A program made the translations under genes and the position numbers. From contig JAYFOZ010000005.1 in assembly GCA_034928305.1 (NCBI GenBank), positions 62,001 through 126,000 on the forward strand: 64,000 nucleotides of DNA. The letters run 5' to 3'. The notes below the pieces were generated by a model. The model was given only the letters and a program-made list of their open reading frames with translations. It was not told the origin of the DNA and ran no database searches. Positions 51,381 through 60,360 of the stretch are shown piece by piece; position 1 is the stretch's first letter; each line of letters opens with the position of its first letter. Source of the stretch: Methanomassiliicoccaceae archaeon. GTDB taxonomy: Archaea > Thermoplasmatota > Thermoplasmata > Methanomassiliicoccales > Methanomethylophilaceae.

Positions 51381-51985
51381 ATAAGCAACGAATCTTAAAC
51401 CCCCGGCCAAGCGGAACCAGAGAAGTCAGCAAAAAGTTTCTGATAATGGTCGAGGGCACAACCGAATATAATTATTTCAGAAGATTCGTAAAGCGCAATT
51501 CAAAACTGAAGGTGAAACCTCTCCAATCTAAGCGGCGAGATGCCGTCAGTATCGCAGAGGCATGTGTCAAAAGGTCTGAAGAATACGGCATATCCAAGAA
51601 GGATGGCGATAGGTCCGCGGTCGTTTATGACGTCGACCAAAACACGGGCGACAGCATATCGAAATCAGAGGAGATATGTAAGAGAAATGGTGCCGAAATG
51701 TATATCTCCAACCCATCTTTCGAATGCTGGCTGCTAATGCATTTCCAGGATGTCGGCGGCGGTTGCACTCAGGATTCACTCGAAGACAGTCTTACCGTTG
51801 TTTTGGGGTGCAGGTATGAAAAGTCGAATGAAATAAATGGAAAAATCGACGACACTAAGATCCGAGAGGCGATAAGCCGTTCTTCCAAGAGGATATGCAT
51901 CCGTGAAAAACGAAATAAGGATTGCCTGAAAACATATCCGAGCAGTACCCTGCATTTTCTGGTCGGAGATATCTTAGATCCGTGA
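51377..51985 (+). CDS. RloB/AbiLii-like TOPRIM protein (defence effector)
   Basis: 202 residues. RloB family, TOPRIM-like: Glu in IMVEGTTEYNYFRRF, Asp pair in VVYDVDQN, and the diagnostic SNPSFECWLLMHF. Family members paired with a RloA ATPase provide anti-phage abortive infection, with the TOPRIM domain thought to cut nucleic acid. ATG overlaps the ATPase stop (ATGA). No methylase or restriction subunits accompany the pair. Confidence 0.85.
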   Translation: MNKQRILNPRPSGTREVSKKFLIMVEGTTEYNYFRRFVKRNSKLKVKPLQSKRRDAVSIAEACVKRSEEYGISKKDGDRSAVVYDVDQNTGDSISKSEEICKRNGAEMYISNPSFECWLLMHFQDVGGGCTQDSLEDSLTVVLGCRYEKSNEINGKIDDTKIREAISRSSKRICIREKRNKDCLKTYPSSTLHFLVGDILDP

Positions 51986-52117
51986 TAGGCATACTGCCGT
52001 TGAAGTTACGGTTCTCATTATCTTTCCTCCTTTTTCGTTCTGGTTTTTATGTGATTGGCCGTTTAACTTGAAGAAGAAATAGTTATTACCATAAAAAATA
52101 ATGTATAATAATATGCA

Positions 52118-52145
52118 TCAATGTACATAATGATATATACATTGA
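52118..52145. promoter_or_regulatory. Operator-like inverted repeat over the trpB2 promoter
   Basis: TCAATGTA-N12-TACATTGA, 8-bp perfect arms. The left arm includes TGTACA, the TRP-box core bound by TrpY in Methanothermobacter. The TATA-like GATATATAC lies within, 25-30 bp before the trpB2 ATG, so a bound repressor would block TBP/TFB. Confidence 0.55.
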
Positions 52146-52161
52146 ACATGATTAAACGACT

Positions 52162-53484
52162 ATGTCAATACCTAAGGACATACGAACCACACTCGATGTC
52201 GAAGACATTCCAAAGAAATGGTACAATCTGGCCGCGGACCTGCCGAAGCCTCTGGAACCGCCGATAAACATGAAGACCGGGAAACCAGCAGGCCCCGAGG
52301 ACCTGGAGTCCCTCTTCTGCAAGGAGATTCTGATGCAGGAGATGTCCACCGAGAGGTACATCGACATACCGGAAGAGGTCAGGGACAACCTGGTGTACCT
52401 CAACCGTCCCTCTCCGCTGCAGAGGGCGTACCGCCTTGAGAAATATCTCAAGACCCCGGCCAAGATATACTTCAAAAGAGAGGACCTCAGCCCGCTCGGA
52501 AGCCACAAGGGGAACACTGCGCTGGCCCAGGCGTACTACAACGCCGAGGCCGGGATACACACACTCACCACGGAGACGGGGGCGGGGCAGTGGGGAACGG
52601 CCCTCGCGGCGGTCTCAAACCTGTTCGACATCAAGACGACAGTGTTCATGGTCCGCGGGAGCTACGACCAGAAGCCCACAAGGAAGGCGCTCATCGAGCT
52701 CTACGGAGGCACTATACACCCTTCGCCCTCGGTATATACGGAGTTCGGGCGCAAGTATCTGAAGGAGCACCCGGGCACCGTCGGTTCCCTGGGAGTGGCG
52801 ATCACCGAAGCCTGCGAGGTCGCGTCCAAGGACCCAGGCACATGCTATTCTCTAGGAAGCGTGCTGAACCACGTCATGCTCCACCAGACCGTGATAGGGC
52901 TGGAGACCATGGAACAGATGAAGAAGGCCGAGATCAAGCCCGACATCATGATCGCATGCGCCGGGGGAGGGTCGAACTTCGGAGGTTTCTGCTTCCCGCT
53001 GATGGGAGAAAAGATCAAAGGCCGCACGGACTGCGAGTTCATCGCGGCCGAGTCGAAGGCCGCTCCGAGCATAACCGAAGGAGAGTACAAGTACGATCTC
53101 GGGGACACCGGCGGATACACGCCGCTGCTGATGATGTACACGATGGGGCACGATTACGTCCCCTCGTCGGTGCACGCCGGGGGGCTGAGGTATCACGGCA
53201 TGTCGCCTCTGGTATCGGCGGCGGTCAACCAGGGCCTCGCCAGGGCGGTGGCCTACGACCAGGTCGAGACCTTCGAGGCGGGCGCGATGTTCGCCAGGAC
53301 GGAGGGGATAGTGCCCGCGCCGGAATCCACCCACGCGCTGAGGACGGCGATCGACGAGGCCATCAAATGCCGCAAGACCGGCGAGGAGAAGACGATCGTG
53401 TTCTGCCTGTCGGGCCACGGCCTGCTGGACCTCAAGGGGTACTCGGAATACCTCGACGGCAGCATGAGGTCGTCGGCCAACTAA
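52162..53484 (+). CDS. trpB2: Tryptophan synthase beta chain, TrpB2 type
   Basis: 440 residues. PLP enzyme joining indole and serine. Lys in PLGSHKGNTALAQ binds PLP; GAGQWGTALA and CAGGGSNFGG are the substrate/phosphate loops. The N-terminal extension (LPKPLEPPINMKTGKPAGPEDLES) marks the TrpB2 family, which lacks the TrpA-interacting features of TrpB1. No trpA adjoins. TrpB2 may salvage free indole. Leaderless from the promoter described upstream. A T-rich stretch after the stop (CTTTCTTTTTTAG) may terminate. Confidence 0.95.
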   Translation: MSIPKDIRTTLDVEDIPKKWYNLAADLPKPLEPPINMKTGKPAGPEDLESLFCKEILMQEMSTERYIDIPEEVRDNLVYLNRPSPLQRAYRLEKYLKTPAKIYFKREDLSPLGSHKGNTALAQAYYNAEAGIHTLTTETGAGQWGTALAAVSNLFDIKTTVFMVRGSYDQKPTRKALIELYGGTIHPSPSVYTEFGRKYLKEHPGTVGSLGVAITEACEVASKDPGTCYSLGSVLNHVMLHQTVIGLETMEQMKKAEIKPDIMIACAGGGSNFGGFCFPLMGEKIKGRTDCEFIAAESKAAPSITEGEYKYDLGDTGGYTPLLMMYTMGHDYVPSSVHAGGLRYHGMSPLVSAAVNQGLARAVAYDQVETFEAGAMFARTEGIVPAPESTHALRTAIDEAIKCRKTGEEKTIVFCLSGHGLLDLKGYSEYLDGSMRSSAN

Positions 53485-53548
53485 ACTCTTTAAAAAACAT
53501 CTTTCTTTTTTAGATATCAATAAATACGCTTGCTCGGTACAAACCAAT

Positions 53549-54598
53549 ATGCCGGGCGAACTTAAGGGGGACACGGTCATCGTGTCCGACCAGAGAGAGG
53601 GCGGCCAGCTCTACAGTAAGGGCAATTACGGCTATCCCATGAGCGGAGGCGGCCTGGAGCTCGATCTGACCGAGGCGGTGTATCTCGTAGAGAGCGACCG
53701 TCTCCTGGTGGAGTCCGGCGGAAAAAAGGTGGAGTTCGACGAGCTTTTCGCACAGGCCTCGAAACAGAACGAAGGGTTCGACGTCAAATATCTGGTTTAC
53801 AGGGACATGAGGTCCCGCGGTTTCGTCGTCAAAACCGAGACGGGGGGCTTCGACCTTTCGGTGTTCCCAAGGGGAAAGACGATGAGCAACTCCCGTCCGG
53901 AGTACATGGTCAGGGCGGTTTCCGAGCGTACGGTCCTCGATATAAGCGATTTCTCGGCCGAGATATCACATACCGAAGGGAAGGGGCGGGAGCTCCTTTA
54001 CGGGGTGGCGGACGAGGAGGGTGATGTCACATACTACAAGATGTCCACGAGGGACCCGCGTGGCTCCGTGCCCATGGCTTCCACGGGCGGACGGATCGAC
54101 GGGGTGCTGATCAGCGACCGCGTGTTCGTTTTCGATGCGGACAGCTACGGGAGGCTGAAAGAGGCCGGGTTCTTCGGTAAAGACATCGGCGGCGCGCTCC
54201 AGCTATCGTTGATAGAAAGCTGTTATCTTTCCGAGAAGGGCGCGCTAAACGTCATCCGGCACGACGGCAGGGCCGTCGGGACCAAGGAGCTTAAGAAGCT
54301 GGGTTCGGAGACCCAAAGCGACTTCCCCCTGCGGATATCGGCGTACTATGATCTGAGGTCCCGCGGCCTGGTCGTCAAGACGGGTTTCAAGTACGGCACC
54401 CATTTCAGAGTGTACGAGGGGTCCCCGGACGAATGCCACGCACGTTATCTCGTCCATGCCGTACCGGCGTCGGACACCGCGATGTGGCCCGAGATATCCA
54501 GGACCGTCCGGCTGTCCGGAGGGGTGAAGAAGGACATCCTCTTCTGCCGGATAAGCGAAGGCATAGAATATCTGGAGTTCAAATGGTTCAGGCCGTGA
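53549..54598 (+). CDS. endA: tRNA-splicing endonuclease, two-repeat (alpha2) form
   Basis: 349 residues containing two copies of the endonuclease fold. The C-terminal copy has the catalytic Tyr/His/Lys in HFRVYEGSP, CHARYLV and GGVKKDILF. The N-terminal copy (YLVYRDMRSRGFVVKTETGG and onward) has lost His and Lys and is structural. This duplicated form acts as a homodimer that removes bulge-helix-bulge introns. Leaderless: TATA-like AATAAATAC is about 27 bp before the ATG. Confidence 0.93.
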   Translation: MPGELKGDTVIVSDQREGGQLYSKGNYGYPMSGGGLELDLTEAVYLVESDRLLVESGGKKVEFDELFAQASKQNEGFDVKYLVYRDMRSRGFVVKTETGGFDLSVFPRGKTMSNSRPEYMVRAVSERTVLDISDFSAEISHTEGKGRELLYGVADEEGDVTYYKMSTRDPRGSVPMASTGGRIDGVLISDRVFVFDADSYGRLKEAGFFGKDIGGALQLSLIESCYLSEKGALNVIRHDGRAVGTKELKKLGSETQSDFPLRISAYYDLRSRGLVVKTGFKYGTHFRVYEGSPDECHARYLVHAVPASDTAMWPEISRTVRLSGGVKKDILFCRISEGIEYLEFKWFRP

Positions 54599-54599
54599 C

Positions 54600-55604
54600 T
54601 CATTCTATGTCTTCGGGCCTGTTCTTTTTTATGAATCGCGAGTAGATCAGCCTCGCCATCTCGAGCTTCCATATCGAATGGAACTCCCTAATCCGATCGG
54701 CCTCCGTGCAGCGGACGAGCCCCATCACTTCCGGCAGGCTCACCGGTCCGATCACGCTTCCGTTGTCGTGACCCGTGAACCCGGTGCAGGAATTTACGAG
54801 GGCGTTCCTGATATCCAGATGCTTTTCGGGGTTCGGAGGCGGGGTGTCGACATCATATCCTCCGCTGTCGAACTCTTCATGCGTCATGCAGTGCACGAGC
54901 TCCCTCAGTCCGCTGAACCTTCCCGGGAATTTTTCCAGGTCGTGGTCCAGGAGGACGACCGGCGTCCCCACCGAAAGTGACGGCAGGGCGGCATGCATCC
55001 TTCTCGTGACCACGCAGTGGGCGGAACTGTAAAGGTAAAGGAACGATTTCGCGAAACGGTGCCTTACATCCATGCTGTAGGACTCCCAGAAATCATGCGA
55101 CAGCTCGAATATGGGCCTGTCGGTCATCTTACGCATGGCCTCCACCTCTTTCTCGGGGACATCAACGGCAAGGATGTGACCCTGTCTTTCGATCCCCGGG
55201 TTCGGCAACAATGTCAGCGTGAGGCATCCCGAGAAGTATGCCGGGACGTCGTTCTCCTGCATATATTCCAGGGTGCTGCGGTCCCTGCATCCCACCGGGC
55301 CGTGGTCCAGCAGATATTGTTTTCCCCTCTTCATGATGCCGTCTCTCCATAAGGGCGTGACGTGCATCGAGGTGAGCAGCGGGTCGATGCTGTCGGAAGG
55401 GGGAAAGTGTTTGGATGTGTCCATGTAGAACGCGTTCAGTATCATCTTGGTCTTCGGACCGTCGTACCGCCACATGTTCTCCCGGTTTACGAACCTGTCC
55501 ACCTTCGGCAGGAAGCGGGATGCCGCGACGCTCTGTATGTCGTCACCTATGTTGTTCGTCGAATACCCGATCATCGAGTAGTCGCCGTCTGTCCGACCAG
55601 TCAT
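54600..55604 (-). CDS. Polysaccharide pyruvyl transferase family protein
   Basis: 334 residues. GT-B-like fold of the CsaB/WcaK family: IGYSTNNIGDDIQSVAA at the start, GCRDRSTLEYMQENDVPAYFSGCLTLTL, and VTRRMHAALPSLSVGTPVV with the His expected to act in transfer. Adds pyruvyl ketals to surface polysaccharide in bacteria; here it suggests cell-surface glycan decoration. It starts 10 bp after the TFB stop, so it is probably in the gar1-tfb transcript. ATG at 55604; an internal Met just before IGYS is an alternative. Confidence 0.82.
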   Translation of the reverse strand: MTGRTDGDYSMIGYSTNNIGDDIQSVAASRFLPKVDRFVNRENMWRYDGPKTKMILNAFYMDTSKHFPPSDSIDPLLTSMHVTPLWRDGIMKRGKQYLLDHGPVGCRDRSTLEYMQENDVPAYFSGCLTLTLLPNPGIERQGHILAVDVPEKEVEAMRKMTDRPIFELSHDFWESYSMDVRHRFAKSFLYLYSSAHCVVTRRMHAALPSLSVGTPVVLLDHDLEKFPGRFSGLRELVHCMTHEEFDSGGYDVDTPPPNPEKHLDIRNALVNSCTGFTGHDNGSVIGPVSLPEVMGLVRCTEADRIREFHSIWKLEMARLIYSRFIKKNRPEDIE

Positions 55605-55613
55605 CGACAGCCC

Positions 55614-56546
55614 TCAGAGTTGGATGACGATCCCCAACTTCTCGGTCAGCTCTTTGTATCTGTTCCTGATGGTGACCTCGGTCACGCCGGCGACGTCCGC
55701 AACTTCGCGCTGGGTCCTGCGCTCGTTGCACAGGATGGAGGAGATGTATATCGCGGCCGCCGCGACGCCAGTGGGCCCGCGTCCGGAGGTGAGCTCCTTC
55801 TCGGACGCATCCTTCAGTATCTCGGCGGCTTTGCTTTGTACCTCTCCGCTCAGCTTGAGCTCCGAGCAGAATCTCTGCACGTAGTCCTGAGGCTTGGTCG
55901 GCATGAGCTTGAGCTTTAGCTCGCGGGTCATGAACCTGTACGTGCGCCCTATCTCTTTGCGCCCGACACGGCTCGCCCCTGCGACTTCGTCGAGGGTCCT
56001 GGGGACTCCGCATTGCCTGCATGCCGCGTACAGCGATGCGGCCACGACCCCTTCAATGGAGCGTCCCCTGATGAGGTTCTTGTTGACGGCTTTTCTGTAG
56101 ATCATCGCCGCGGTCTCGCGGACGTTACGGGGGAGGCCCATCGCGGACGCCATCCTGTCAAGTTCCGACAGGGCGAACGCCAGGTTCCTCTCGGTAGCGT
56201 TGGATACGCGTATCCTTCTCTGCCATTTCCTGAGCCTGTACAGCTGGGCGCGGTTCCTGGTGGGGATGCTCTTGCCGTAGCTGTCCTTGTTCTTCCAAGA
56301 GATCTCCGTCGAGAGGCCCTTGTCGTGAATAGTATATGTCATCGGGGCGCCGGTGCGTGCCCTCTTCTCGCCCTGTTCGACGTCGAAGGCTCTCCACTCC
56401 GGTCCCTGGTCGATGAACTGGTCGTCGAGAACCAATCCGCAGTCCTCGCATATCAGCTCACCGCGCTCGTAATCTCTAACAAGGTGATGGCTGCCGCACT
56501 CCGGACAGACCTCAATCTCTTCAGTGCCTTCTTTTGACTTTGCCAT
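55614..56546 (-). CDS. tfb: Transcription initiation factor TFB (TFIIB)
   Basis: 310 residues. Zinc ribbon [24 protein letters not shown] (in part), B-reader region around [29 protein letters not shown] and two cyclin-like repeats (~110-205 and ~210-305). Binds TBP-TATA and recruits RNA polymerase. Its start overlaps the gar1 end by 26 bp; the gar1-tfb pairing is common in archaea. Confidence 0.97.
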   Translation of the reverse strand: MAKSKEGTEEIEVCPECGSHHLVRDYERGELICEDCGLVLDDQFIDQGPEWRAFDVEQGEKRARTGAPMTYTIHDKGLSTEISWKNKDSYGKSIPTRNRAQLYRLRKWQRRIRVSNATERNLAFALSELDRMASAMGLPRNVRETAAMIYRKAVNKNLIRGRSIEGVVAASLYAACRQCGVPRTLDEVAGASRVGRKEIGRTYRFMTRELKLKLMPTKPQDYVQRFCSELKLSGEVQSKAAEILKDASEKELTSGRGPTGVAAAAIYISSILCNERRTQREVADVAGVTEVTIRNRYKELTEKLGIVIQL

Positions 56547-56778
56547 TTTGTTTCACCCCTTGGATGTATAGGTCCGCACCGGCCAGCTCCGAAACGTTTA
56601 CGTTTTCCAGCTCGACGGACACATACGGTCCGTCCACCGGTCCGAATATACGAACCACTTTACCTAACCTGCGCTTGCGGGAGTCGAAAACAGGATCCCC
56701 CACCTCTGGGGGTACGGAGGCCGAAACCACAGCTCTGCCGTCAGAAGTAATTTCCGCAACGGTCCCCAAAAAATCCAT
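56521..56778 (-). CDS. gar1: H/ACA RNP component Gar1
   Basis: 85-residue beta-barrel protein of the H/ACA ribonucleoprotein that pseudouridylates rRNA. Family segments are [46 protein letters not shown] and a basic tail. Overlaps tfb. Promoter GTTTAAATATT near 56840, leader about 36 nt. Confidence 0.93.
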   Translation of the reverse strand: MDFLGTVAEITSDGRAVVSASVPPEVGDPVFDSRKRRLGKVVRIFGPVDGPYVSVELENVNVSELAGADLYIQGVKQNGKVKRRH

Positions 56779-57086
56779 ATGTTATCTTCTCGTTTTGGCA
56801 GTCGGTTGTCAAGTATCAGACGCTATACTTGTCGAATATTTAAACACTTGGGTTTACTTTATTATGTTTAAGCATTGAATGATAAATAATCTCTTACTCA
56901 TAGTATCTAAACCGAATGTACGGACGGATGATTCATCCATGTAATAATGCGCCATTACGGGGCCCTTCCGGCGCAAAAAAAGACGTGATACCCAGACATC
57001 GGACGTGAAAAGTTTAATAACAAATAGGGTGTATCCGTGCCTAATTGATACGCCACTGGCGAATCTCGAATTAATGGAGGTAACAA
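56779..57086. other. Intergenic region between gar1 and a membrane-protein gene
   Basis: 308 bp with no credible gene. Contents: inverted repeat CAAGTAT-N8-ATACTTG (56810-56831) at the expected 5' end of the gar1 leader, the gar1 TATA box near 56840, palindrome GGATGA-T-TCATCC (56926-56938), inverted repeat TGCGCC...GGCGCA near 56948-56975 followed by A7, and TATA-like AGTTTAATAAC near 57012 for the plus-strand gene. An 84-codon minus frame crossing it shows no coding features. Confidence 0.6.
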
Positions 57087-57395
57087 ATGACTTGGGACTT
57101 AATGTCATTCCTGACTATCATAGTATTCGTATTTTCGATAGTACTTTTGATCGCAGGAATATTCTCAGCCTACTTCGGCAGCGGTAAAAGCAGGACCTAC
57201 GGCATGATTATGCTTGCAGTCGGCCTCGTTGTCCTCGTATTGTGGACGTACCTAGTTGGATACAGCGACGTCGCTCTGTTCAACGACGTGGCCGCCTGGG
57301 ATGTAATGTACAACACGCTCATCTCTCTGATCGCAGTCTTGATCGGAGCGTTGGTCGCTGTCGGTATTTTCCTTGTTGCAGTTCTAAAGAGCTGA
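57087..57395 (+). CDS. Small three-helix membrane protein
   Basis: 102 residues with three hydrophobic helices (FLTIIVFVFSIVLLIAGIFSAYF; YGMIMLAVGLVVLVLWTYLV; ISLIAVLIGALVAVGIFLVAVL) and short charged loops. ATGGAGGT 6 nt before the ATG is a strong ribosome-binding site, and the ~45-nt leader includes the hairpin CGCC-ACT-GGCG. A strong promoter and RBS suggest good expression. No family recognised. Confidence 0.7.
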   Translation: MTWDLMSFLTIIVFVFSIVLLIAGIFSAYFGSGKSRTYGMIMLAVGLVVLVLWTYLVGYSDVALFNDVAAWDVMYNTLISLIAVLIGALVAVGIFLVAVLKS

Positions 57396-57459
57396 ACCCC
57401 GGCCGCTCGGGGTCCCAAATCCTTTACCCGCCTTCTCGGTGGGTTTTTATTCTTTTATT
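57396..57459 (+). terminator. Tandem hairpins with T-run
   Basis: ACCCCG-N6-CGGGGT (57396-57413) immediately after the stop, then ACCCGCC-TTCTC-GGTGGGT (57426-57444) followed by TTTTTATTCTTTT. This is a convincing terminator. The T-rich tail also supplies the TATA-like element about 26 bp before the purE ATG. Confidence 0.65.
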
Positions 57460-57473
57460 ATGTGACCCCGGTC

Positions 57474-57947
57474 ATGCCTACGGTTTCAATCATTCTCGGG
57501 AGCAAAAGCGATCTCTCGGTAGCAGACAAGGCGATCGGTATCCTGAGGGATTTCTCTATCGCTTTCGAAATCAATGTGGCTTCGGCGCACAGGACCCCCA
57601 AGAGGGTGGAGGACCTGGTCAAAGGGTCCGATGCCAGCGTGTTCATCGCCATTGCGGGGCTGTCGGCGGCCCTGCCCGGCGTCGTGGCGTCCTTCACAAC
57701 GAGACCGGTCATCGGCGTGCCGGTGAGCGGCAAGCTCAACATCGATTCCGTACTTTCCATCGTTCAGATGCCCGCCGGGGTCCCCGTGGCCGCAGTAGGG
57801 CTGGACCGCGGGGACAACGCGGCGATTCTCGCCGCCGAGATACTGGCTGTTTCCGACGCCAGGCTCGCCGCCGCACTTCTGCAGTACAGGGTGCAGCAGG
57901 CCGACAAAGTGGAGAAGGACTCCGAGGAGGTGGCCGCCGGTGTTTGA
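57474..57947 (+). CDS. purE: N5-carboxyaminoimidazole ribonucleotide mutase / AIR carboxylase PurE
   Basis: 157 residues. Purine pathway carboxylation of aminoimidazole ribotide. GSKSD near residue 9, SAHRTP with the key His, and [12 protein letters not shown] and GVPVSG loops. ATG ([13 protein letters not shown]) is preferred over an upstream GTG because it matches family length and the TATA-like distance. No purK adjoins. Overlaps guaAB by 8 bp. Confidence 0.93.
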   Translation: MPTVSIILGSKSDLSVADKAIGILRDFSIAFEINVASAHRTPKRVEDLVKGSDASVFIAIAGLSAALPGVVASFTTRPVIGVPVSGKLNIDSVLSIVQMPAGVPVAAVGLDRGDNAAILAAEILAVSDARLAAALLQYRVQQADKVEKDSEEVAAGV

Positions 57948-58887
57948 TGCCGAGAAGTTCATCGACGAGGCGATAGCCTCGGTCAGAGAAAACACCAAAG
58001 GCAAGGCCATAATAGCATGCTCCGGCGGTGTAGACAGTTCGGTTTCCGCGGTCATCGCCGGAAGGGCGATCGGCGACCGGTTGCTCGCTGTTTTCGTGGA
58101 CACGGGCCTGATGCGCAAGGGCGAGGCCGAAGAGGTCGAAGAGATGTTCCGCGACACGGGCATCAACTTCAAGTCGGTAGATGCGTCGAAGGAGTACTTC
58201 GAGGCGCTCGAAGGCGTGACCGAGCCGGAACAGAAAAGAAAGGTCATCGGGGAGAAGTTCATCCGTATTTTCGAAAGAGAGGCGAAGGAGTTCGGCGCCA
58301 AGTATCTGGTGCAGGGAACCATAGCCCCGGACTGGATCGAATCCGGAGACGGGGTCAGGGACACGATAAAGTCCCATCACAACGTGGGCGGGCTCCCTAA
58401 AGACATGGACATGATGCTGGTCGAACCCCTCAGGGACCTCTACAAGGACGAGGTCAGGCAGGTCGCCAGGAAGCTCGACATAAAATCCTCGGAAAGGCAG
58501 CCCTTCCCCGGGCCCGGGCTCGCGGTCAGGTGCCTCGCGGAGATAACCCCCGATAACATAGCGGTGGTCCGCGAGGCGTGTTTCATCGTAGAGGACGAGA
58601 TAAGGAAGGCCGCCGAAGCCGGGAAGATGAAGGTCCCGTGGCAGTACTTCGCCGTTCTGCTTCCCGCCAGGTCGGTCGGGGTGCAGGGCGACAGGCGCGC
58701 ATACGGAAGGACCATTGCGGTACGTGCCGTCGAATCCATCGACGGAATGACGGCGTCCCACAGCGATATCCCGCTGGCGGTGCTGAACGCCATCTCGCAA
58801 CGCATAACCAGCAGGATGAAGAACGAGGTCAACCGCGTGGTGTACGACATAACCGACAAGCCGCCCGCGACCATCGAATGGGAATGA
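57940..58887 (+). CDS. guaAB: GMP synthase ATP-pyrophosphatase subunit B
   Basis: 315 residues. Converts XMP to GMP with ammonia delivered by the separate amidotransferase subunit, the split form found in archaea. PP-loop CSGGVDSSV near residue 28, [27 protein letters not shown], and the C-terminal dimerisation domain. GTG start overlapping purE. The partner subunit A gene lies 242 bp downstream with its own promoter. Confidence 0.95.
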   Translation: MFDAEKFIDEAIASVRENTKGKAIIACSGGVDSSVSAVIAGRAIGDRLLAVFVDTGLMRKGEAEEVEEMFRDTGINFKSVDASKEYFEALEGVTEPEQKRKVIGEKFIRIFEREAKEFGAKYLVQGTIAPDWIESGDGVRDTIKSHHNVGGLPKDMDMMLVEPLRDLYKDEVRQVARKLDIKSSERQPFPGPGLAVRCLAEITPDNIAVVREACFIVEDEIRKAAEAGKMKVPWQYFAVLLPARSVGVQGDRRAYGRTIAVRAVESIDGMTASHSDIPLAVLNAISQRITSRMKNEVNRVVYDITDKPPATIEWE

Positions 58888-59129
58888 ACGGCCATCCTGT
58901 ACAGGAACAGGAAAGTTCAAGAAAAGCCCAATCAAGGCTCCTATCGGCGGGCCGCTCGGTCCGCGGAGCGGCATTCCCTTCATGATCCGGAGGAATCCCC
59001 CACGGCGAAGACAAACGGCAGGTTCCAGGCGGTCCGGCACGGTACGGAAACTTCGCGGAAGGGCGCGGCCGAACCGTACACACAATCTCCGAGTATGGAT
59101 TTTTATACGATATCTGCGGATGAGTCTCC
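58888..59129. other. Gap between the two GMP synthase genes
   Basis: 242 G+C-rich bp with no gene. Holds palindrome CCTGTACAGG near 58896, a strong hairpin GCCGCTC-N8-GAGCGGC (58951-58972) that may end the purE-guaAB transcript, inverted ATTCC...GGAAT, and a TATA-like TTTTTATACG near 59101-59110 for guaAA. Confidence 0.5.
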
Positions 59130-59702
59130 GTGAAGGTCTATATCATAGACAACGGCGGGCAGTGGACCCATCGGGAATGGCGTGTCCTAAGGGACATGGC
59201 CGACGCCAAGATCGTCAGGAACGACACGCCTCCCGAGGACCTCGCCGACGCGGACGCGCTGGTCCTCTCGGGCGGTTCGCCCAGCGTCGCCAGCGATGCG
59301 GGCAGGATGGGACGGAACTCCGACTATCTCGAGATGGATGTGCCTATTTTCGGCATCTGTGCCGGTATGCAGTTCCTGTCCGAGCATTTCGGAGGGTCTC
59401 TGGCACCAGGGGACGACCCGGAATACGGCGCCGTCGAGCTCGCCATAACGTCGCACGACGACATATTCAGGGGCATGCCCGACACGATCGAGGTATGGGC
59501 CTCCCATAACGACGAAGTAAAAAACGTGCCTGACGGTTTCGACGTCACGGCATCATCGGTACGTTGTAAAGTAGAGGCCGTAAAGTGCAGGGACCGTCCT
59601 ATTTTCGGGGTCCAGTTCCATCCGGAGGTGGAGAATACACAGTACGGCCCTGAAATGTTCCGCAATTTCCTAGAGATCGCTTCCCGTTACAGGAACGGGT
59701 AA
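59130..59702 (+). CDS. guaAA: GMP synthase glutamine amidotransferase subunit A
   Basis: 190 residues, class I glutaminase. Nucleophile Cys in FGICAGMQF near residue 76, His and Glu in QFHPEVENT, oxyanion LSGGSPS. Supplies ammonia to subunit B. GTG start at 59130 lies about 25 bp from the TATA-like box, so leaderless. Confidence 0.95.
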   Translation: MKVYIIDNGGQWTHREWRVLRDMADAKIVRNDTPPEDLADADALVLSGGSPSVASDAGRMGRNSDYLEMDVPIFGICAGMQFLSEHFGGSLAPGDDPEYGAVELAITSHDDIFRGMPDTIEVWASHNDEVKNVPDGFDVTASSVRCKVEAVKCRDRPIFGVQFHPEVENTQYGPEMFRNFLEIASRYRNG

Positions 59703-59708
59703 AAACTT

Positions 59709-59969
59709 TTATCTCGATCCGGCTGCAAGACCCTCGAGTTCGCTGGTGGCCTTCCATATGAGGGTCCTTGCGTGGAGGGGGGTGTTGTTGTCGTTTGCCA
59801 GGTCGTCAAGGATCATCATCGCGCTCGTCGCGCGTACGTCCATGGCGTCCTTTTCATCCAGGAGCCTGGCCTTCGCATCCGAAGCGCCCCTCCTGATATT
59901 CTTGGGGATTGAATCATCGCTGGCCAAGAAGTCCAGCACGTCTGTTATGTTTTTTATCTTGCTAGACAT
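59709..59969 (-). CDS. UPF0147 family protein
   Basis: 86-residue all-helical conserved archaeal protein (KNITDVLDFLASDDSIPKNIRRGA; ATSAMMILDDLANDNNTPLHARTLIW in part). AGGTGA 5 nt before the ATG at 59969 selects this start over a GTG 9 bp earlier. Function unknown. It is the second gene of a pair with the 54-residue gene upstream. Confidence 0.85.
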   Translation of the reverse strand: MSSKIKNITDVLDFLASDDSIPKNIRRGASDAKARLLDEKDAMDVRATSAMMILDDLANDNNTPLHARTLIWKATSELEGLAAGSR

Positions 59970-59986
59970 AAATGTCACCTCTGAGT

Positions 59987-60151
59987 TCAGAAGGATTCGA
60001 ACTCTTCCTGGAGATCGATGACGACCTGCTCGAGGACCTCTTCAAAGCTTGGCGCCTTGTACTCCCTGAGCCCGCCGAGATCGCTCTGGATCCTGGCGAC
60101 AAAATCGTTGTTCTCCTTGACGAACACTACGTTACACAGTTCTTCTTCCAT
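59987..60151 (-). CDS. 54-residue acidic protein upstream of UPF0147
   Basis: I translated ATG at 60151 to TGA at 59987: an alpha/beta acidic peptide beginning MEEELCNVVFVKENNDFVAR and ending with a helix EEVLEQVVIDLQEEFESF. GAGGT lies about 9 nt upstream and a TATA-like GGATTTATAG near 60194. It is 17 bp before the UPF0147 start, so the two are probably co-transcribed. Family not recognised. Confidence 0.65.
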   Translation of the reverse strand: MEEELCNVVFVKENNDFVARIQSDLGGLREYKAPSFEEVLEQVVIDLQEEFESF

Positions 60152-60257
60152 TAGTCAATACCTCTGGATAAAACCCGAACATAGAGCCACTATAAATCCG
60201 TGTCGGATACATCGGTGTAATCCTTTTACTTTGCGTACATTCAAAAGCGACCGAAAC

Positions 60258-60265
60258 GTTTATAG
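60258..60265 (+). promoter_or_regulatory. TATA box of the secE operon
   Basis: GTTTATAG; start expected near 60287. The resulting ~73-nt leader contains GCATA...TATGC and CCGCCC-GCAGA-GGGCGG just before the GGAAG ribosome-binding site of secE. Confidence 0.5.
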
Positions 60266-60360
60266 TAGCAACCTTTCTTTAAGGCATATCTTCGGTCGTT
60301 ATCTTCAGCGATAGCGAGCAAAGTATGCGCCGCCCGCAGAGGGCGGGAGAAGGAAGTAAT

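Noticed and set aside
56854-57108. 84-codon frame in the gar1 intergenic region
   Set aside because: Biased, featureless product overlapping promoters of both flanking genes.
58940-59010. tRNA-like arms (D-arm-like GCTC/GAGC and a CAT triplet) between guaAB and guaAA
   Set aside because: No acceptor pairing, no T arm, and the anticodon stem does not close; explained by a simple GC hairpin.
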